A stretch of DNA of 64,000 bases from Pelagibius sp040217155 (GCA_040217155.1 JAVJNS010000030.1:1-64000), one strand, 5' to 3'; counted from the stretch's first letter, positions 43,202 through 52,599 are shown. Notes: a model not told the origin generated them from the letters alone. Numbers and translations: made by a program.

Positions 43202-45297
43202 AACAAGGTTCCGGTTTCGAAGGCGGCGATGCTCTGCGCCGGAATATCCTGCTCGGCGGCGCGGCAGGCCGCCCGCGGCGCCTCCGGCCGGGCGCTATCC
43301 ACGGCACGCACCCAGACTTGGCCCTGCGGCGGCACGGGCAGGCGGGTGGTCACAGCCTTCTGCGAGCCGTTGAAGACCAGCACCACGGTATCGCCGTTGG
43401 CGGCATAGTCCGGCGCCTCCGCCGACTCGCGCAGTACCAGGCAAAAGCCGGCCAAGCCCTGATCGCGCCAGTTCACCGCCCCGCCGTCGAGGCCGAGCCA
43501 CTTCACATCCGGCTCGCCATCCTGATCGCGCTTGCCACCGTGCAGGAAACGGGATTGTCGCAGACAGGGGTGCGCCTTGCGGAAGGCGATCAACTTTCGG
43601 GCAAAGCCGAGAAAGTGCCGGTCGGCCGCGGCCCAGTCGATCCAGCTGATTTCATTGTCCTGGCAGTAGGCGTTGTTGTTGCCTCGCTGACTGACGCCGA
43701 CCTCATCGCCGGCCAGCAGCATCGGCGTGCCTTGCGCCATGAACACCGTCGCCAGCAGATTGCGCCGCCGCTGGTCGCGGCGCAGCCGGATATCCGGATC
43801 CTGAGTCTCGCCTTCCTCGCCACAGTTGTCGCTGTAATTTTCCTGGTGACCATCCTGATTGCCTTCGCCGTTGACCTCGTTGTGCTTGGCGTTGTAGGCG
43901 GTCACGTCGGCCAGCGTGAAGCCGTCGTGGCAGGCGATGAAATTGACCGACGACCAACTGCGCCGGCCGGCGCAGTCGAAGGTGCCGGCGGAACCGAGCA
44001 GCCGCTCGGCCATATCCTGGGCGGCATGGGTGTCGCCGCGCCAGAACTTCCGCGCACCGTCGCGAAAGGCGTCGTTCCATTCCGCGAAAGGCGGCGGGAA
44101 CCCGCCGAGGCGGTAACCGCCGGGGCCGATATCCCAGGGCTCGGCGATCAGCTTCACCGAGGATAGAACCGGGTCCTGGCGCAGCGCGTCCAGAAAGCCC
44201 CCGGCCGGGTCGAAGCCGTGAGCTTCGCGCGCCAGGGTGGTGGCCAGATCGAAGCGGAACCCATCGACACCCATGGCCTCGACCCACCAGCGCAGGCTGT
44301 CCAAGACCATTCGCAACACATAGGGGTGCGCCACGTTCAGCGTGTTGCCGCAGCCAGTGTCATTGACGTAGAAGCGGCGCTGCCCTTGCTGCAAGCGGTA
44401 GTAGGCGGCGTTGTCGAGCCCTCGGAACGACAGGGTCGGGCCGGTCTGGTCGCCTTCTGCGGTATGGTTGTATACCACGTCGAGGATGACCTCGAGGCCG
44501 GCGCCATGCAGGCGGCGAACCATCTCGCGAAATCCGGCGAGGCCGGCCGGGCCGAAATAGCGCGGCTCCGGCGTGAAGAAGCCGATCGTGTTGTAGCCCC
44601 AATAGTTGACGAGCCCCTTTTCGACCAGCCAGCGGTCGTCGACCAGGGCGTGCACCGGCAGCAGTTCGACCGCGGTGATGCCGAGCGACGCCAGATGGTC
44701 CAGCACCGGCGCCGCGGTCAGAGCGTCATAGCTGCCGCGCAGCGTTTCGGGCAGGTCCGGCCACAGCTGCGTCAACCCCTTGGGGTGCGCCTCGTAGACG
44801 ATGCTGTCGGCCCAGGGCGTGGCGGGGCGCTCGTTCGCGGGGACCGGCGGCGGCGGCGCGGTGACCACGCACTTCGGCATCGCCGATGCACTGTCTGTTT
44901 TCGAGATGGACAGATCACCCTCGGGCGAGTCCAGGTCGTAGCCAAGAGTGGCATCGCCGGTGGTGACGCACCCGGACAGGGCCTTCGCATAGGGATCCAG
45001 CAGCAGCTTGTGAGGATTGAACCGGTGGCCGCGTTCGGGCGCGTAGGGGCCGTGGGCGCGCAGGCCGTAGAGGGTGCCGGGCCTGAGATCCGCTAGATAG
45101 CCGTGCCACACCGCGCCGGACTTCTCCGGCAGCGCCAGGCGCTCTGTCTCCCGCCGGCCGTCGTCGGAGAACAGGCAGATCTCGATCTTGGTGGCGTTCT
45201 CGGAAAACACCGCAATGTTGGCGCCGTCGCCGTCCCACTGCACGCCGAGCGGCTCGGGCGCTCCGGCCAGCAGGCAGCGGGTGCGTCTCATCTTCAT
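43198..45297 (-). CDS. glgX: Glycogen debranching enzyme
   Basis: Hydrolyses alpha-1,6 branches of phosphorylase-limit glycogen (GH13_11). Typical motifs are LGVQWDGDGANIAVFSENAT, the nucleophile Asp in VDGFRFDLATTLAREAHGF, the acid Glu in LIAEPWDIGPGGY, and CHDGFTLADVTAYNAKHNEVNGEGNQDG. The start at 45297 (MKMRRTRCLLAG) overlaps the glgA stop as ATGA; the longer frame is inside glgA. The resulting 699 residues is a normal length. The stop overlaps the malQ start as ATGA too. Confidence 0.96.
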   Translation of the reverse strand: MKMRRTRCLLAGAPEPLGVQWDGDGANIAVFSENATKIEICLFSDDGRRETERLALPEKSGAVWHGYLADLRPGTLYGLRAHGPYAPERGHRFNPHKLLLDPYAKALSGCVTTGDATLGYDLDSPEGDLSISKTDSASAMPKCVVTAPPPPVPANERPATPWADSIVYEAHPKGLTQLWPDLPETLRGSYDALTAAPVLDHLASLGITAVELLPVHALVDDRWLVEKGLVNYWGYNTIGFFTPEPRYFGPAGLAGFREMVRRLHGAGLEVILDVVYNHTAEGDQTGPTLSFRGLDNAAYYRLQQGQRRFYVNDTGCGNTLNVAHPYVLRMVLDSLRWWVEAMGVDGFRFDLATTLAREAHGFDPAGGFLDALRQDPVLSSVKLIAEPWDIGPGGYRLGGFPPPFAEWNDAFRDGARKFWRGDTHAAQDMAERLLGSAGTFDCAGRRSWSSVNFIACHDGFTLADVTAYNAKHNEVNGEGNQDGHQENYSDNCGEEGETQDPDIRLRRDQRRRNLLATVFMAQGTPMLLAGDEVGVSQRGNNNAYCQDNEISWIDWAAADRHFLGFARKLIAFRKAHPCLRQSRFLHGGKRDQDGEPDVKWLGLDGGAVNWRDQGLAGFCLVLRESAEAPDYAANGDTVVLVFNGSQKAVTTRLPVPPQGQVWVRAVDSARPEAPRAACRAAEQDIPAQSIAAFETGTLL

Positions 45298-46751
45298 GCG
45301 GCGGCCTCTAGCAGTTCGGTGTAAAGCCTCGCGTAGGCGGCGGCCGAGGTGCGCCAGCCGACCGGGTGTTTCATGGCGCGGCGCATCAGGGCAGTCCAAA
45401 GCTTTCTATCCGCGAAGGCGTCGCAGGTGCGGTCGATGGCGTCGGCCAGGGGCGCGGCCGCGACCGGCGAGAACTGAAAGCCTGTCGCCACGCCGGCCTG
45501 GAGAGCTGCCTCGTTGGCGTCGATGACCGTGTCCGCAAGTCCGCCGGTCCGTGCCACCACCGGCAGGGTCCCGTAACGCAGACCGTAGAGTTGCGTCAGG
45601 CCGCAGGGCTCGAAGCGCGACGGCACCAGGATCGCGTCTGAACCTGCCTGCATCAGGTGGGACAGCGGCTCGTCGTAGCCGATGACCACGCCGATCCGGC
45701 CCGGATTGTCCCGGGCCGCGGCAGCGAAGGCGGTCTCCAAGTCGGCATCGCCGGATCCCAGCACGGCGAGACGGGCGCCACGCGCCAGCAATCTCGGCAG
45801 GGCCTCGAGCAGCAGGTCGAGGCCCTTTTGCCGGGTCAGCCGGCTGATGACGCAAAACAGCGGCGCTTCGCCGTTGCTTGACAGCCCGAAGCGCTCGGCC
45901 AGGGCTTTCCGGTTCTTTACCTTGGGGGCGCGGCGCCCGGCGGTGTAGGGCGCGGCGATCTGCGCGTCGCTCTCGGGGTTCCAGACATCGAGGTCGATGC
46001 CGTTGAGGATGCCGCAGAGGTCGCCGCGGCGGTGGGCGATGACGCCTTCCAGACCCATGCCGAACTCGGCGCTCGCCAGTTCGCGCGCATAGGTCGGGCT
46101 CACCGTGGAAATTCGCTCGGCGTAGGCGAGGCCGGCCTTGAGAAAGCCGAGTTGGCCGAAGAACTCGAAGCCGCCGGGATGGAATCCGCTCTGCGGCAGA
46201 CCCAGCGGCGCGACCGATTTTGCGGGGAACAGGCCCTGGAAGGCGATGTTGTGTATGGTGATCAGCGTCGGCGGAACCGCGGCCCGCTGCTTTGCGGTGC
46301 CGAGCTTCAGGTAGGCGGGGACAAGGCCGCCCTGCCAGTCGTGCGTGTGGACGACGTCGGGACGCCATCCGTCGATGCCGTTCACCGCAATGCGTGCGGC
46401 GGCGCGGCACAGCGCACCGTAGCGCAGGTGGTTGTCGGGCCAGTCCTTGCCGTCCGGTCCGAGGTAAGGATTGCCAGGCCGCTCGAAGAGCTGGGGGGCA
46501 TCCAGCGCCAGGATGTCGAGGCCTGCGGCCTTCGCGGCGATCAGCCGGGCGCGCCCGCCGGGAAGCTTGCCGGGATCGACGGTCTTGGATTTGGCAGGCA
46601 GTGCCGCCTTCACCGCCGGGTAGGCGGGCAGCAGCACGCGCACCTCCACGCCTTCGGCCGCCAGGGCGGCGGGCAGGGCGCCCACCACGTCGGCCAGTCC
46701 GCCGGTCTTGATGAAGGGCACGCATTCGGAGGCGACAAACAAGGCCTTCAT
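45294..46751 (-). CDS. glgA: Glycogen synthase (ADP-glucose)
   Basis: Extends alpha-1,4-glucan from ADP-glucose (GT5). The ADP-glucose motif KTGGLADVVGALPAALA is at about residues 15-31 and the second GT-B domain has SRLTRQKGLDLLLEALP and SRFEPCGLTQLYGLRYGTLPVVARTGGLADTV. At 485 residues it is a normal bacterial size. It lies 58 bp after glgC and overlaps glgX by 4 bp. Confidence 0.97.
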   Translation of the reverse strand: MKALFVASECVPFIKTGGLADVVGALPAALAAEGVEVRVLLPAYPAVKAALPAKSKTVDPGKLPGGRARLIAAKAAGLDILALDAPQLFERPGNPYLGPDGKDWPDNHLRYGALCRAAARIAVNGIDGWRPDVVHTHDWQGGLVPAYLKLGTAKQRAAVPPTLITIHNIAFQGLFPAKSVAPLGLPQSGFHPGGFEFFGQLGFLKAGLAYAERISTVSPTYARELASAEFGMGLEGVIAHRRGDLCGILNGIDLDVWNPESDAQIAAPYTAGRRAPKVKNRKALAERFGLSSNGEAPLFCVISRLTRQKGLDLLLEALPRLLARGARLAVLGSGDADLETAFAAAARDNPGRIGVVIGYDEPLSHLMQAGSDAILVPSRFEPCGLTQLYGLRYGTLPVVARTGGLADTVIDANEAALQAGVATGFQFSPVAAAPLADAIDRTCDAFADRKLWTALMRRAMKHPVGWRTSAAAYARLYTELLEAAA

Positions 46752-46809
46752 GGTGCTGCCATTCCAGGTGTGTGACTAATCAACGGCGGTCCCGGGCGTG
46801 GTGGATGGG

Positions 46810-48078
46810 TCAGGTGGGAAGGGCGTCGATCATGTTCTGGGTGACCAGCGTCACCCCTCCTTTGCTGACGCGGAAGCGGCGCGCATCTTCCAGCGGGTCT
46901 TCGCCGACCACAAGGCCCTCGGGAATGTGAACGCCACGGTCCAGCACCACATTGGTCAAGCGGACATTGCGGTTGATGACGCAGTGGGGCAGGGCGACGA
47001 CCTTTTCCAACTGGCTGTACGAATGGCAATGCACGCCTGTGAAGAGCAGGCTCTCTGATACGTTGGCCCCGGATATGATGCAACCGCCGGAAACCATCGA
47101 AGAGACGGCATTGCCGCGCCTGCCTTCCTCGGCGTGAATGAACTTGGCGGGGGGCGTAACCTCTCCGTAGGTCCAGATCGGCCAGCTCTCGGAATAGATG
47201 TCGAGCTCGGGCACGAATTCCGTGAGGTCGATGTTGGCCTGCCAGAAGGCATCCACCGTGCCGACGTCGCGCCAGTAGGGACGCGGTTCGGAGCCGGTCA
47301 TCACGCAGGAATCCGAGAATTTGTGGGCGATGGCCTTGCCGTGCTTCACGATGTGGGGAATGAGATTCTTGCCGAAGTCGTGATCGGAGTCCGGGTCGGC
47401 GGCGTCCTTGCGCAGCAGATCGATGAGGAAGTTCGTCTCGAAGACGTAGATTCCCATGGATGCCAGAGCGGCCTCCGGATTGCCGGGCATGGCGGGCGGG
47501 TCGGCCGGCTTTTCGAAGAAGTCGATGATGCGTGCGGATTCGTCCACGTGCATCACGCCGAACCCCGAGGCTTCCAGACGCGGCACCTCGACGCAGCCGA
47601 CGGTGACGTCGGCGCCGCTGTCGACGTGTTGCGCCAGCATCACGCTGTAGTCCATCTTGTAGATGTGGTCGCCCGCCAGGATGACGATGTACTTCACCCC
47701 GTAGCCTTCGATGATGTCGATGTTCTGGGTCACGGCATCCGCCGTGCCGAGGTACCACTGCCCCTCGTCGACGCGCTGCGAGGCGGGCAGAATATCGAGC
47801 ATCTCGTTGCGCTCGGCGCGGAAGAAGTTCCAGCCGCGCTGCAGGTGGCGGATCAGGCTGTGCGCCTTGTACTGGGTGGCGACGCCGATGCGCCGGATGC
47901 CCGAGTTCACGGCGTTGGAGAGCGCGAAATCGATGATGCGGCTCTTGCCGCCGAAATAGACCGCGGGCTTGGCCCGGCGGTCGGTCAGTTCCTCAAGCCG
48001 GCTGCCGCGTCCGCCGGCCAGAACGAAAGCCATCGACTGCCGGGTCAGAGCGCCGGCGCTGCCTTGTCCTCGTTGCAT
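46810..48078 (-). CDS. glgC: Glucose-1-phosphate adenylyltransferase
   Basis: Forms ADP-glucose from ATP and glucose-1-phosphate, the controlled step of glycogen synthesis. The N-terminal FVLAGGRGSRLEELTDRRAKPAVYFGGKSRIIDFALSNA carries the nucleotide loop and the lysine of the catalytic site; GDHIYKMDYSVML and FEKP follow; the C-terminal left-handed helix is the allosteric domain. ATG 48078 (MQRGQGSAG) follows GGGAGGAAGACC; the longer frame to 48252 would begin in the divergent promoter region. First gene of the minus-strand cluster, divergent from frcB. Confidence 0.97.
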   Translation of the reverse strand: MQRGQGSAGALTRQSMAFVLAGGRGSRLEELTDRRAKPAVYFGGKSRIIDFALSNAVNSGIRRIGVATQYKAHSLIRHLQRGWNFFRAERNEMLDILPASQRVDEGQWYLGTADAVTQNIDIIEGYGVKYIVILAGDHIYKMDYSVMLAQHVDSGADVTVGCVEVPRLEASGFGVMHVDESARIIDFFEKPADPPAMPGNPEAALASMGIYVFETNFLIDLLRKDAADPDSDHDFGKNLIPHIVKHGKAIAHKFSDSCVMTGSEPRPYWRDVGTVDAFWQANIDLTEFVPELDIYSESWPIWTYGEVTPPAKFIHAEEGRRGNAVSSMVSGGCIISGANVSESLLFTGVHCHSYSQLEKVVALPHCVINRNVRLTNVVLDRGVHIPEGLVVGEDPLEDARRFRVSKGGVTLVTQNMIDALPT

Positions 48079-48241
48079 GGTCTTCCTCCCGAAAGTGCGC
48101 GACGGATTCTGAATGGCTGCTGCCCCGCCCCGCGGCTTGCCCCGAAAAACACCAGCGAAACGTCGCTGGCGCCGGGGTTGGCCGAGGCCCGTTGCATCCG
48201 TCTTGTCGAGGATAATGCACAATCCGGGCGCGCTTGGCAAT

Positions 48242-48264
48242 AAGAAACTCAATGTGATTTATTT
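48242..48264. promoter_or_regulatory. Candidate ROK operator between glgC and frcB
   Basis: AAGAAA-N11-TTATTT, with right half GTGATTTATTT (48254-48264) identical to that at 39456-39466 and the same 11-nt spacing. It ends 1 bp before a TTGACA box of the plus-strand promoter and lies 164 bp upstream of glgC on the other strand. It could couple the fructose and glycogen operons. The left half is weaker than at 39444. Confidence 0.5.
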
Positions 48265-48265
48265 A

Positions 48266-48295
48266 TTGACAGTGGGCTTGAGCGAGAGCTATTCT
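48266..48295 (+). promoter_or_regulatory. Candidate sigma-70 promoter of the frc operon
   Basis: TTGACA at 48266-48271, an 18-bp spacer and TATTCT at 48290-48295. The -35 box is perfect and the -10 matches four of six. It lies 102 bp upstream of the frcB start and directly abuts the shared dyad, so a bound repressor would overlap the -35 box. Confidence 0.6.
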
Positions 48296-48397
48296 TTTGC
48301 TCAAGATGGCACCAAGGCCTTGTGCGGAGGGGCACCCAAGATGCCCGCAGCACGCAATTCTAGACCAAACGAACTGTTTTTTGGGAGGAACAAATCT

Positions 48398-49438
48398 ATG
48401 AAAACCAGATTCATCGGAACGCTGACGGCCGCCAGCTTTCTCGCCCTGACCGGCATCGCCGCGAGCGCGGTAACGGCTCCGGCGCTGGCCCAGGAAATCA
48501 TCGTCGGCCTGATCACCAAGACCAACACCAACCCCTTCTTCGTGAAGATGCGCGAAGGTGCCGAGGCGAAGGCGCAGGAGATGGGTGTCGAACTGCGCAC
48601 CTTTGCCGGCAAGTACGACGGCGACAACGAGGCGCAGATCGAGGCGATCGAAAGCCTGGTCGCGGCCGGCGCCAAGGGCATCCTGATCACACCATCCGAT
48701 CCTGCCGGCCTGTCCGACACCGTGAAGCGGGCGCGCGAGGCCGGCCTTCTGGTCATCGCCCTCGACACGCCCTTCGATCCGCCGGAAGCCGCCGATGCCA
48801 CCTTCGCGACCGACAACTTCAAGGCCGGCGAGTTGATCGGTCAGTGGGCAGCGGCCACGATGGGCGATACCACGAAGGCCAAGATAGCGACGCTCGATCT
48901 ATCCGAGGCGCAGATCACGGTGGATGTGCTGCGCAATCAGGGTTTCCTCAAGGGCTTCGGCGTCGACGTGAAGAACGTCAACAGGATGTACGACGAGGAC
49001 GATCCGCGCCTGGTCGGTGGCGACGTGACGCTGGGCTCGGAAGAGGGCGGCCGTACCGCCATCGAGGGCCTGTTGCAGAAGGATCCCGGGATCAATGTCA
49101 TCCACACCATCAACGAGCCGGCCGCGGCGGGTGCCTTCGAAGGCCTGAAGTCCTTCGGCCTGGCGGACCAGGTGCTTATCGTTTCGGTCGACGGCGGCTG
49201 CCCCGGTGTGCAGAACGTCAAGGAAGGCATCATCGGTGCGACCTCGATGCAGTTTCCGCTCCGCATGGCCTCTCTCGGCGTCGAAGCGGTTGTCGCTTAT
49301 GTCAAGACCGGAAAGAAGCCGCAGAACAGCGAAGGGCTGAGCTTCTTCAACACCGGTGTCGAGCTGGTGACCGACGAGCCGGTCGAGGGCATTCCTTCCA
49401 TCTCATCCGAAGAAGCGCTGGCGAAGTGCTGGGGCTGA
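48398..49438 (+). CDS. frcB: Fructose-type sugar ABC transporter, periplasmic binding protein
   Basis: A 346-residue exported binding protein of the ribose/fructose (CUT2) class. The N-terminus has a signal peptide with likely cleavage at ALA-QE (residues about 30-32). The mature start EIIVGLITKTNTNPFFVKMREGAEAKAQEMG and later ILITPSDPAGLSDTV, IALDTPF and NEPAAAGAFEGLK are typical of periplasmic-binding-protein group 4. The operon order matches frcBCAK of rhizobia, where the sugar is fructose (also mannose, ribose). ATG 48398 follows GGGAGGAACAA. Exact sugar specificity is inferred from context. Confidence 0.9.
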   Translation: MKTRFIGTLTAASFLALTGIAASAVTAPALAQEIIVGLITKTNTNPFFVKMREGAEAKAQEMGVELRTFAGKYDGDNEAQIEAIESLVAAGAKGILITPSDPAGLSDTVKRAREAGLLVIALDTPFDPPEAADATFATDNFKAGELIGQWAAATMGDTTKAKIATLDLSEAQITVDVLRNQGFLKGFGVDVKNVNRMYDEDDPRLVGGDVTLGSEEGGRTAIEGLLQKDPGINVIHTINEPAAAGAFEGLKSFGLADQVLIVSVDGGCPGVQNVKEGIIGATSMQFPLRMASLGVEAVVAYVKTGKKPQNSEGLSFFNTGVELVTDEPVEGIPSISSEEALAKCWG

Positions 49439-49536
49439 CCGGCCGCTGACCGCTCCTCAGCCTGAGGACATTGGCAACAGGGGAGGCACCAGGCAGTGCC
49501 TCCCGGGGACGAGAAGATTTAGGGAGGCAAGCTTTT

Positions 49537-50760
49537 ATGGCCGAAGACCGGACAACTCCCCCGCGCGGCCCACAGGACTTCGAAAAGGCGCTCGACAAGA
49601 GCACCGCGGACGTCGCTTCCTTTGAAGTGCACGACAAGTCGCCGATCGCCAGGTTCCACCACTTTCTGCACGCCAACCCGACGGCCGCGCCGGTGGTGGT
49701 TCTGGCTCTCAGTTGCCTGTTCTTCGGTATCTTCGCCAATAATTTTTTCTCGGCGTTCAATCTGTCGCTGATCATCCAGCAGGTCACCGTCATCGGTATT
49801 CTCGGCGCCGCGCAGACGCTGGTCATTCTGACCGCCGGCATCGACCTCAGCGTCGCCGCGATCATGGTCCTGAGTTACATGGTCATGGCGCGCCTCGCCG
49901 TGCAGGGCGACGTTCCGTCGTTCCTCGCGGTGCTCGCGGGTCTCGCTGTCGGCTTGGCCTGCGGGCTGTTCAACGGCAGTCTCGCCACTCGCGCCCGGCT
50001 GGTGCCGATTGCGGTGGCCGTTCTCGCCTGGGTGCTGCTGCTCAGCCTCGGGTTGCCGCTGATCTACGCCGTGCCGGTCGGCATCGTCGCCGGCTTGGCG
50101 GTCGGCTGGTTCAGCTTCGGGCCGGCCCTGGAACTGCGGCTCCCTCCCTTCATCGTCACCCTGGGAGCCTGGTCGATCTTCTTCGCCTTGAACCTCTGGT
50201 ACTCGGAATCGGAGACCGTCCGCAGTCAGGACATCGACGCGACGGCGCCGCTCTTGAAGGTCTTTGGCCTGCGCGTCGACGTCCTCGGCGCCCAGTTCAC
50301 ACTGGGATCCTTCCTCATGATCGGCATCTTTATCGTGCTCTGGTATGCCCTGAACTGGACCGCCTGGGGCCGTGCCGTCTACGCCGTGGGCGACGACAAG
50401 GAAGCCGCCGAACTGTCGGGCATCAGCACCGACCGTGTCCTGCTGTCAGTCTACGGAACCGCGGGTCTGCTCTGCGCGCTCGGCGGTTGGGCCGCCATTG
50501 GCCGCGTCGGTTCCGCCTCGCCGCAGTCATTCTATGAGGGCAATCTCGACGCCATTACCGCGGTGGTCATCGGCGGCACCTCGCTGTTCGGTGGCCGCGG
50601 CGCGATCTTCGGCACGCTGTTCGGCGCCTTGATCGTCGGCGTGTTCAGATCGGGGCTCAAGCTGGGCGGCGTCGACGTGCTCTGGCAGACCTTCGCCGTC
50701 GGCCTGCTCATCATTGTGGCGGTCGCGATGGATCAGTGGATTCGGAGGGTAAGCGCATGA
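49537..50760 (+). CDS. frcC: Fructose-type sugar ABC transporter, permease
   Basis: A 407-residue CUT2 permease with about ten membrane segments and a soluble N-terminus (residues 1-45). The family loops LTAGIDLSVAAIMVLS, LPPFIVTLGAWSIFFALNLWYSESETVRSQDI and GRAVYAVGDDKEAAELSGIS are present, as is the C-terminal AVVIGGTSLFGGRGAIFGTL. A hydrophobic stretch of about 40 residues (LVPIAVAVLAWVLLLSLGLP onward) sits between the NGSLATRAR and LPPFIVTLG motifs, longer than I expect for the family. ATG 49537 follows AGGGAGGCAA. Its stop overlaps frcA as ATGA. Confidence 0.92.
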   Translation: MAEDRTTPPRGPQDFEKALDKSTADVASFEVHDKSPIARFHHFLHANPTAAPVVVLALSCLFFGIFANNFFSAFNLSLIIQQVTVIGILGAAQTLVILTAGIDLSVAAIMVLSYMVMARLAVQGDVPSFLAVLAGLAVGLACGLFNGSLATRARLVPIAVAVLAWVLLLSLGLPLIYAVPVGIVAGLAVGWFSFGPALELRLPPFIVTLGAWSIFFALNLWYSESETVRSQDIDATAPLLKVFGLRVDVLGAQFTLGSFLMIGIFIVLWYALNWTAWGRAVYAVGDDKEAAELSGISTDRVLLSVYGTAGLLCALGGWAAIGRVGSASPQSFYEGNLDAITAVVIGGTSLFGGRGAIFGTLFGALIVGVFRSGLKLGGVDVLWQTFAVGLLIIVAVAMDQWIRRVSA

Positions 50761-51557
50761 CCCTGAAACCCGTCATGACCGGTCGCGGCCTCACCAAGCG
50801 CTACGGCCGTGTCACCGCCATGGACAATGCCGACTTCGAGCTGTTTCCCGGAGAGGTCCTGGCCATCATCGGCGACAACGGGGCCGGCAAGTCGACCCTC
50901 GTAAAAGCGCTCTGCGGCGCCGTCCACATCGACGAGGGCGAGATTCGTCTGGACGATGAACCGGTCGTCTTCAAGTCGCCTATGGATGCCCGCGATGCCG
51001 GCATCGAGACCGTCTATCAGAATCTTGCCTTGTCGCCGGCCTTGTCGATCGCCGACAACATGTTCCTCGGCCGCGAGATCTTCAAGGAAGGGATCTCCGG
51101 TTCGGTCTTCAAGATGCTCGACAAGAAGAAGATGCAGGACTTCGCCCGGGCCAAGCTGACCGAACTCGGCCTCATGACGGTGCAGTCCATTACCCAGGCG
51201 GTGGAGACTCTCTCCGGCGGCCAGCGCCAGGGCGTCGCGGTCGCCCGCGCGGCCGCTTTCGCCACTAAGTTCGTCATCATGGACGAGCCGACGGCGGCCC
51301 TGGGGGTGAAGGAGAGCCGCCGCGTTCTCGAACTGATTCAGGATGTGAAGTCGCGCGGCATGCCGATCGTGCTGATCTCGCACAACATGCCGCACGTCTT
51401 CGAGGTGGCGGACCGCATCCACATCCACCGGCTGAGCCGCCGTCACGCGGTGATCCGCCCGCAGGACTTCACCATGTCCGACGCGGTCGCGATCATGACC
51501 GGGGCGATGGAACCACCGGCTGAGATCGCCCTGCCCGAGGGCGCCGTACTCAACTAG
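50757..51557 (+). CDS. frcA: Fructose-type sugar ABC transporter, ATPase
   Basis: A 266-residue single-domain ABC ATPase that drives the transporter. Walker A is GDNGAGKSTLVKAL, the signature is LSGGQRQGVAVARA and Walker B is VIMDEPTAAL, with the H-loop in LISHNM. Most CUT2 ATPases (RbsA-like) are double domains; a single domain is typical of the FrcA subgroup. Overlaps frcC (ATGA) and has GGAGGGTAA upstream. Confidence 0.93.
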   Translation: MTLKPVMTGRGLTKRYGRVTAMDNADFELFPGEVLAIIGDNGAGKSTLVKALCGAVHIDEGEIRLDDEPVVFKSPMDARDAGIETVYQNLALSPALSIADNMFLGREIFKEGISGSVFKMLDKKKMQDFARAKLTELGLMTVQSITQAVETLSGGQRQGVAVARAAAFATKFVIMDEPTAALGVKESRRVLELIQDVKSRGMPIVLISHNMPHVFEVADRIHIHRLSRRHAVIRPQDFTMSDAVAIMTGAMEPPAEIALPEGAVLN

Positions 51558-51666
51558 GCCGGAAAGGTCTCCCGACGGCGGCGTGATCGGACGCCGTCAA
51601 ACTAAAGGGTGCGAAACGCAGGGCTGGTTTCGCGTCTCTCTCTCTTGCACAGTGGGCGAGTTCGAC

Positions 51667-52599
51667 ATGTTCCTGATTTGCGGCGAAGCGCTCTACGACG
51701 TATTTCCCTCGTCCGAGACGGCGGAAGGCTTCAATCTCGATGCCCGTATCGGCGGTTCGCCGTTCAATGTTGCCGTCGGGCTCTCCCGCTTTGGGCGGAA
51801 GTCCGCTCTGTTCACAGGGCTGTCGAGCGACCCGCTGGGGCGGCGCTTGGAGCGGGCGCTGACGGCCGAGGGCGTCGAGACGCGATACCTGGTAAAGAAG
51901 CAGAACCCGACAACCCTGGCCGTCGTCGGCCTGACGCCCGCCGGTGTCCCGCACTATACATTCTATGGCCACGACGCCGCCGACCGTGCGGTGACCGTGG
52001 ACGATCTGCCGGACCTGCCGGCGGAAGTGACAGGCCTCCACTTCGGCTCCTATTCGCTGGTGGTCGGCGAGACCGCCGATGCTTTCCTGGCGCTGGCGCA
52101 GCGGCACGGATCGGATCACATCGTTTCTCTCGATCCCAATGTGCGACTCAACGTCGAACCGGACGTCACCGTGTGGCGCCGCCGGGTCGAGGCTTTCTCG
52201 GAGATCGCCGACCTCGTCAAGGTGAGCGACGAAGATCTCGAGATGCTGTTTCCCGGCGACGGGATCGAAAGCGCGGTGACCCGCTGGCATTCGCGTGGGG
52301 TACAACTGGTGGTGATCACGCGCGGGGCCCAGGGGGCGCTCGCTTCACTGCGTGGAGAAGTGTTCGAGGTTCCCGGCCGCAAGGTGGAGACCGTCGATAC
52401 CGTTGGAGCCGGTGACACCTTTCAGGCGGCCCTGCTGTGCGGCTTGGAGGAACTGGGGCAGGCGACCAAGACAGGCCTCGCGGGTCTGGGACTGAATGAC
52501 TGCCGGCGCCTCGTCGAATTCGCCATCGCGGCGGCGTCGGTCACCTGCTCGCGCCGGGGCGCCGATCTGCCGCGGCGCGGCGAGGTCCCCGACCTCTAA
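51667..52599 (+). CDS. PfkB-family carbohydrate kinase (probable fructokinase)
   Basis: A 310-residue kinase of the ribokinase/PfkB family, probably phosphorylating imported fructose. Motif 1 is IGGSPFNVAVGLSRFG and the C-terminal signature DTVGAGDTFQAALLCGL carries the catalytic Asp. The N-terminus MFLICGEALYDVFPSSET is typical of fructokinases of this type. It lies 109 bp after frcA as fourth gene of an operon matching frcBCAK, hence frcK would be the parallel name. The substrate could be another hexose or an intermediate such as 2-keto-3-deoxygluconate; context favours fructose. Convergent with the molybdoenzyme gene. Confidence 0.88.
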   Translation: MFLICGEALYDVFPSSETAEGFNLDARIGGSPFNVAVGLSRFGRKSALFTGLSSDPLGRRLERALTAEGVETRYLVKKQNPTTLAVVGLTPAGVPHYTFYGHDAADRAVTVDDLPDLPAEVTGLHFGSYSLVVGETADAFLALAQRHGSDHIVSLDPNVRLNVEPDVTVWRRRVEAFSEIADLVKVSDEDLEMLFPGDGIESAVTRWHSRGVQLVVITRGAQGALASLRGEVFEVPGRKVETVDTVGAGDTFQAALLCGLEELGQATKTGLAGLGLNDCRRLVEFAIAAASVTCSRRGADLPRRGEVPDL

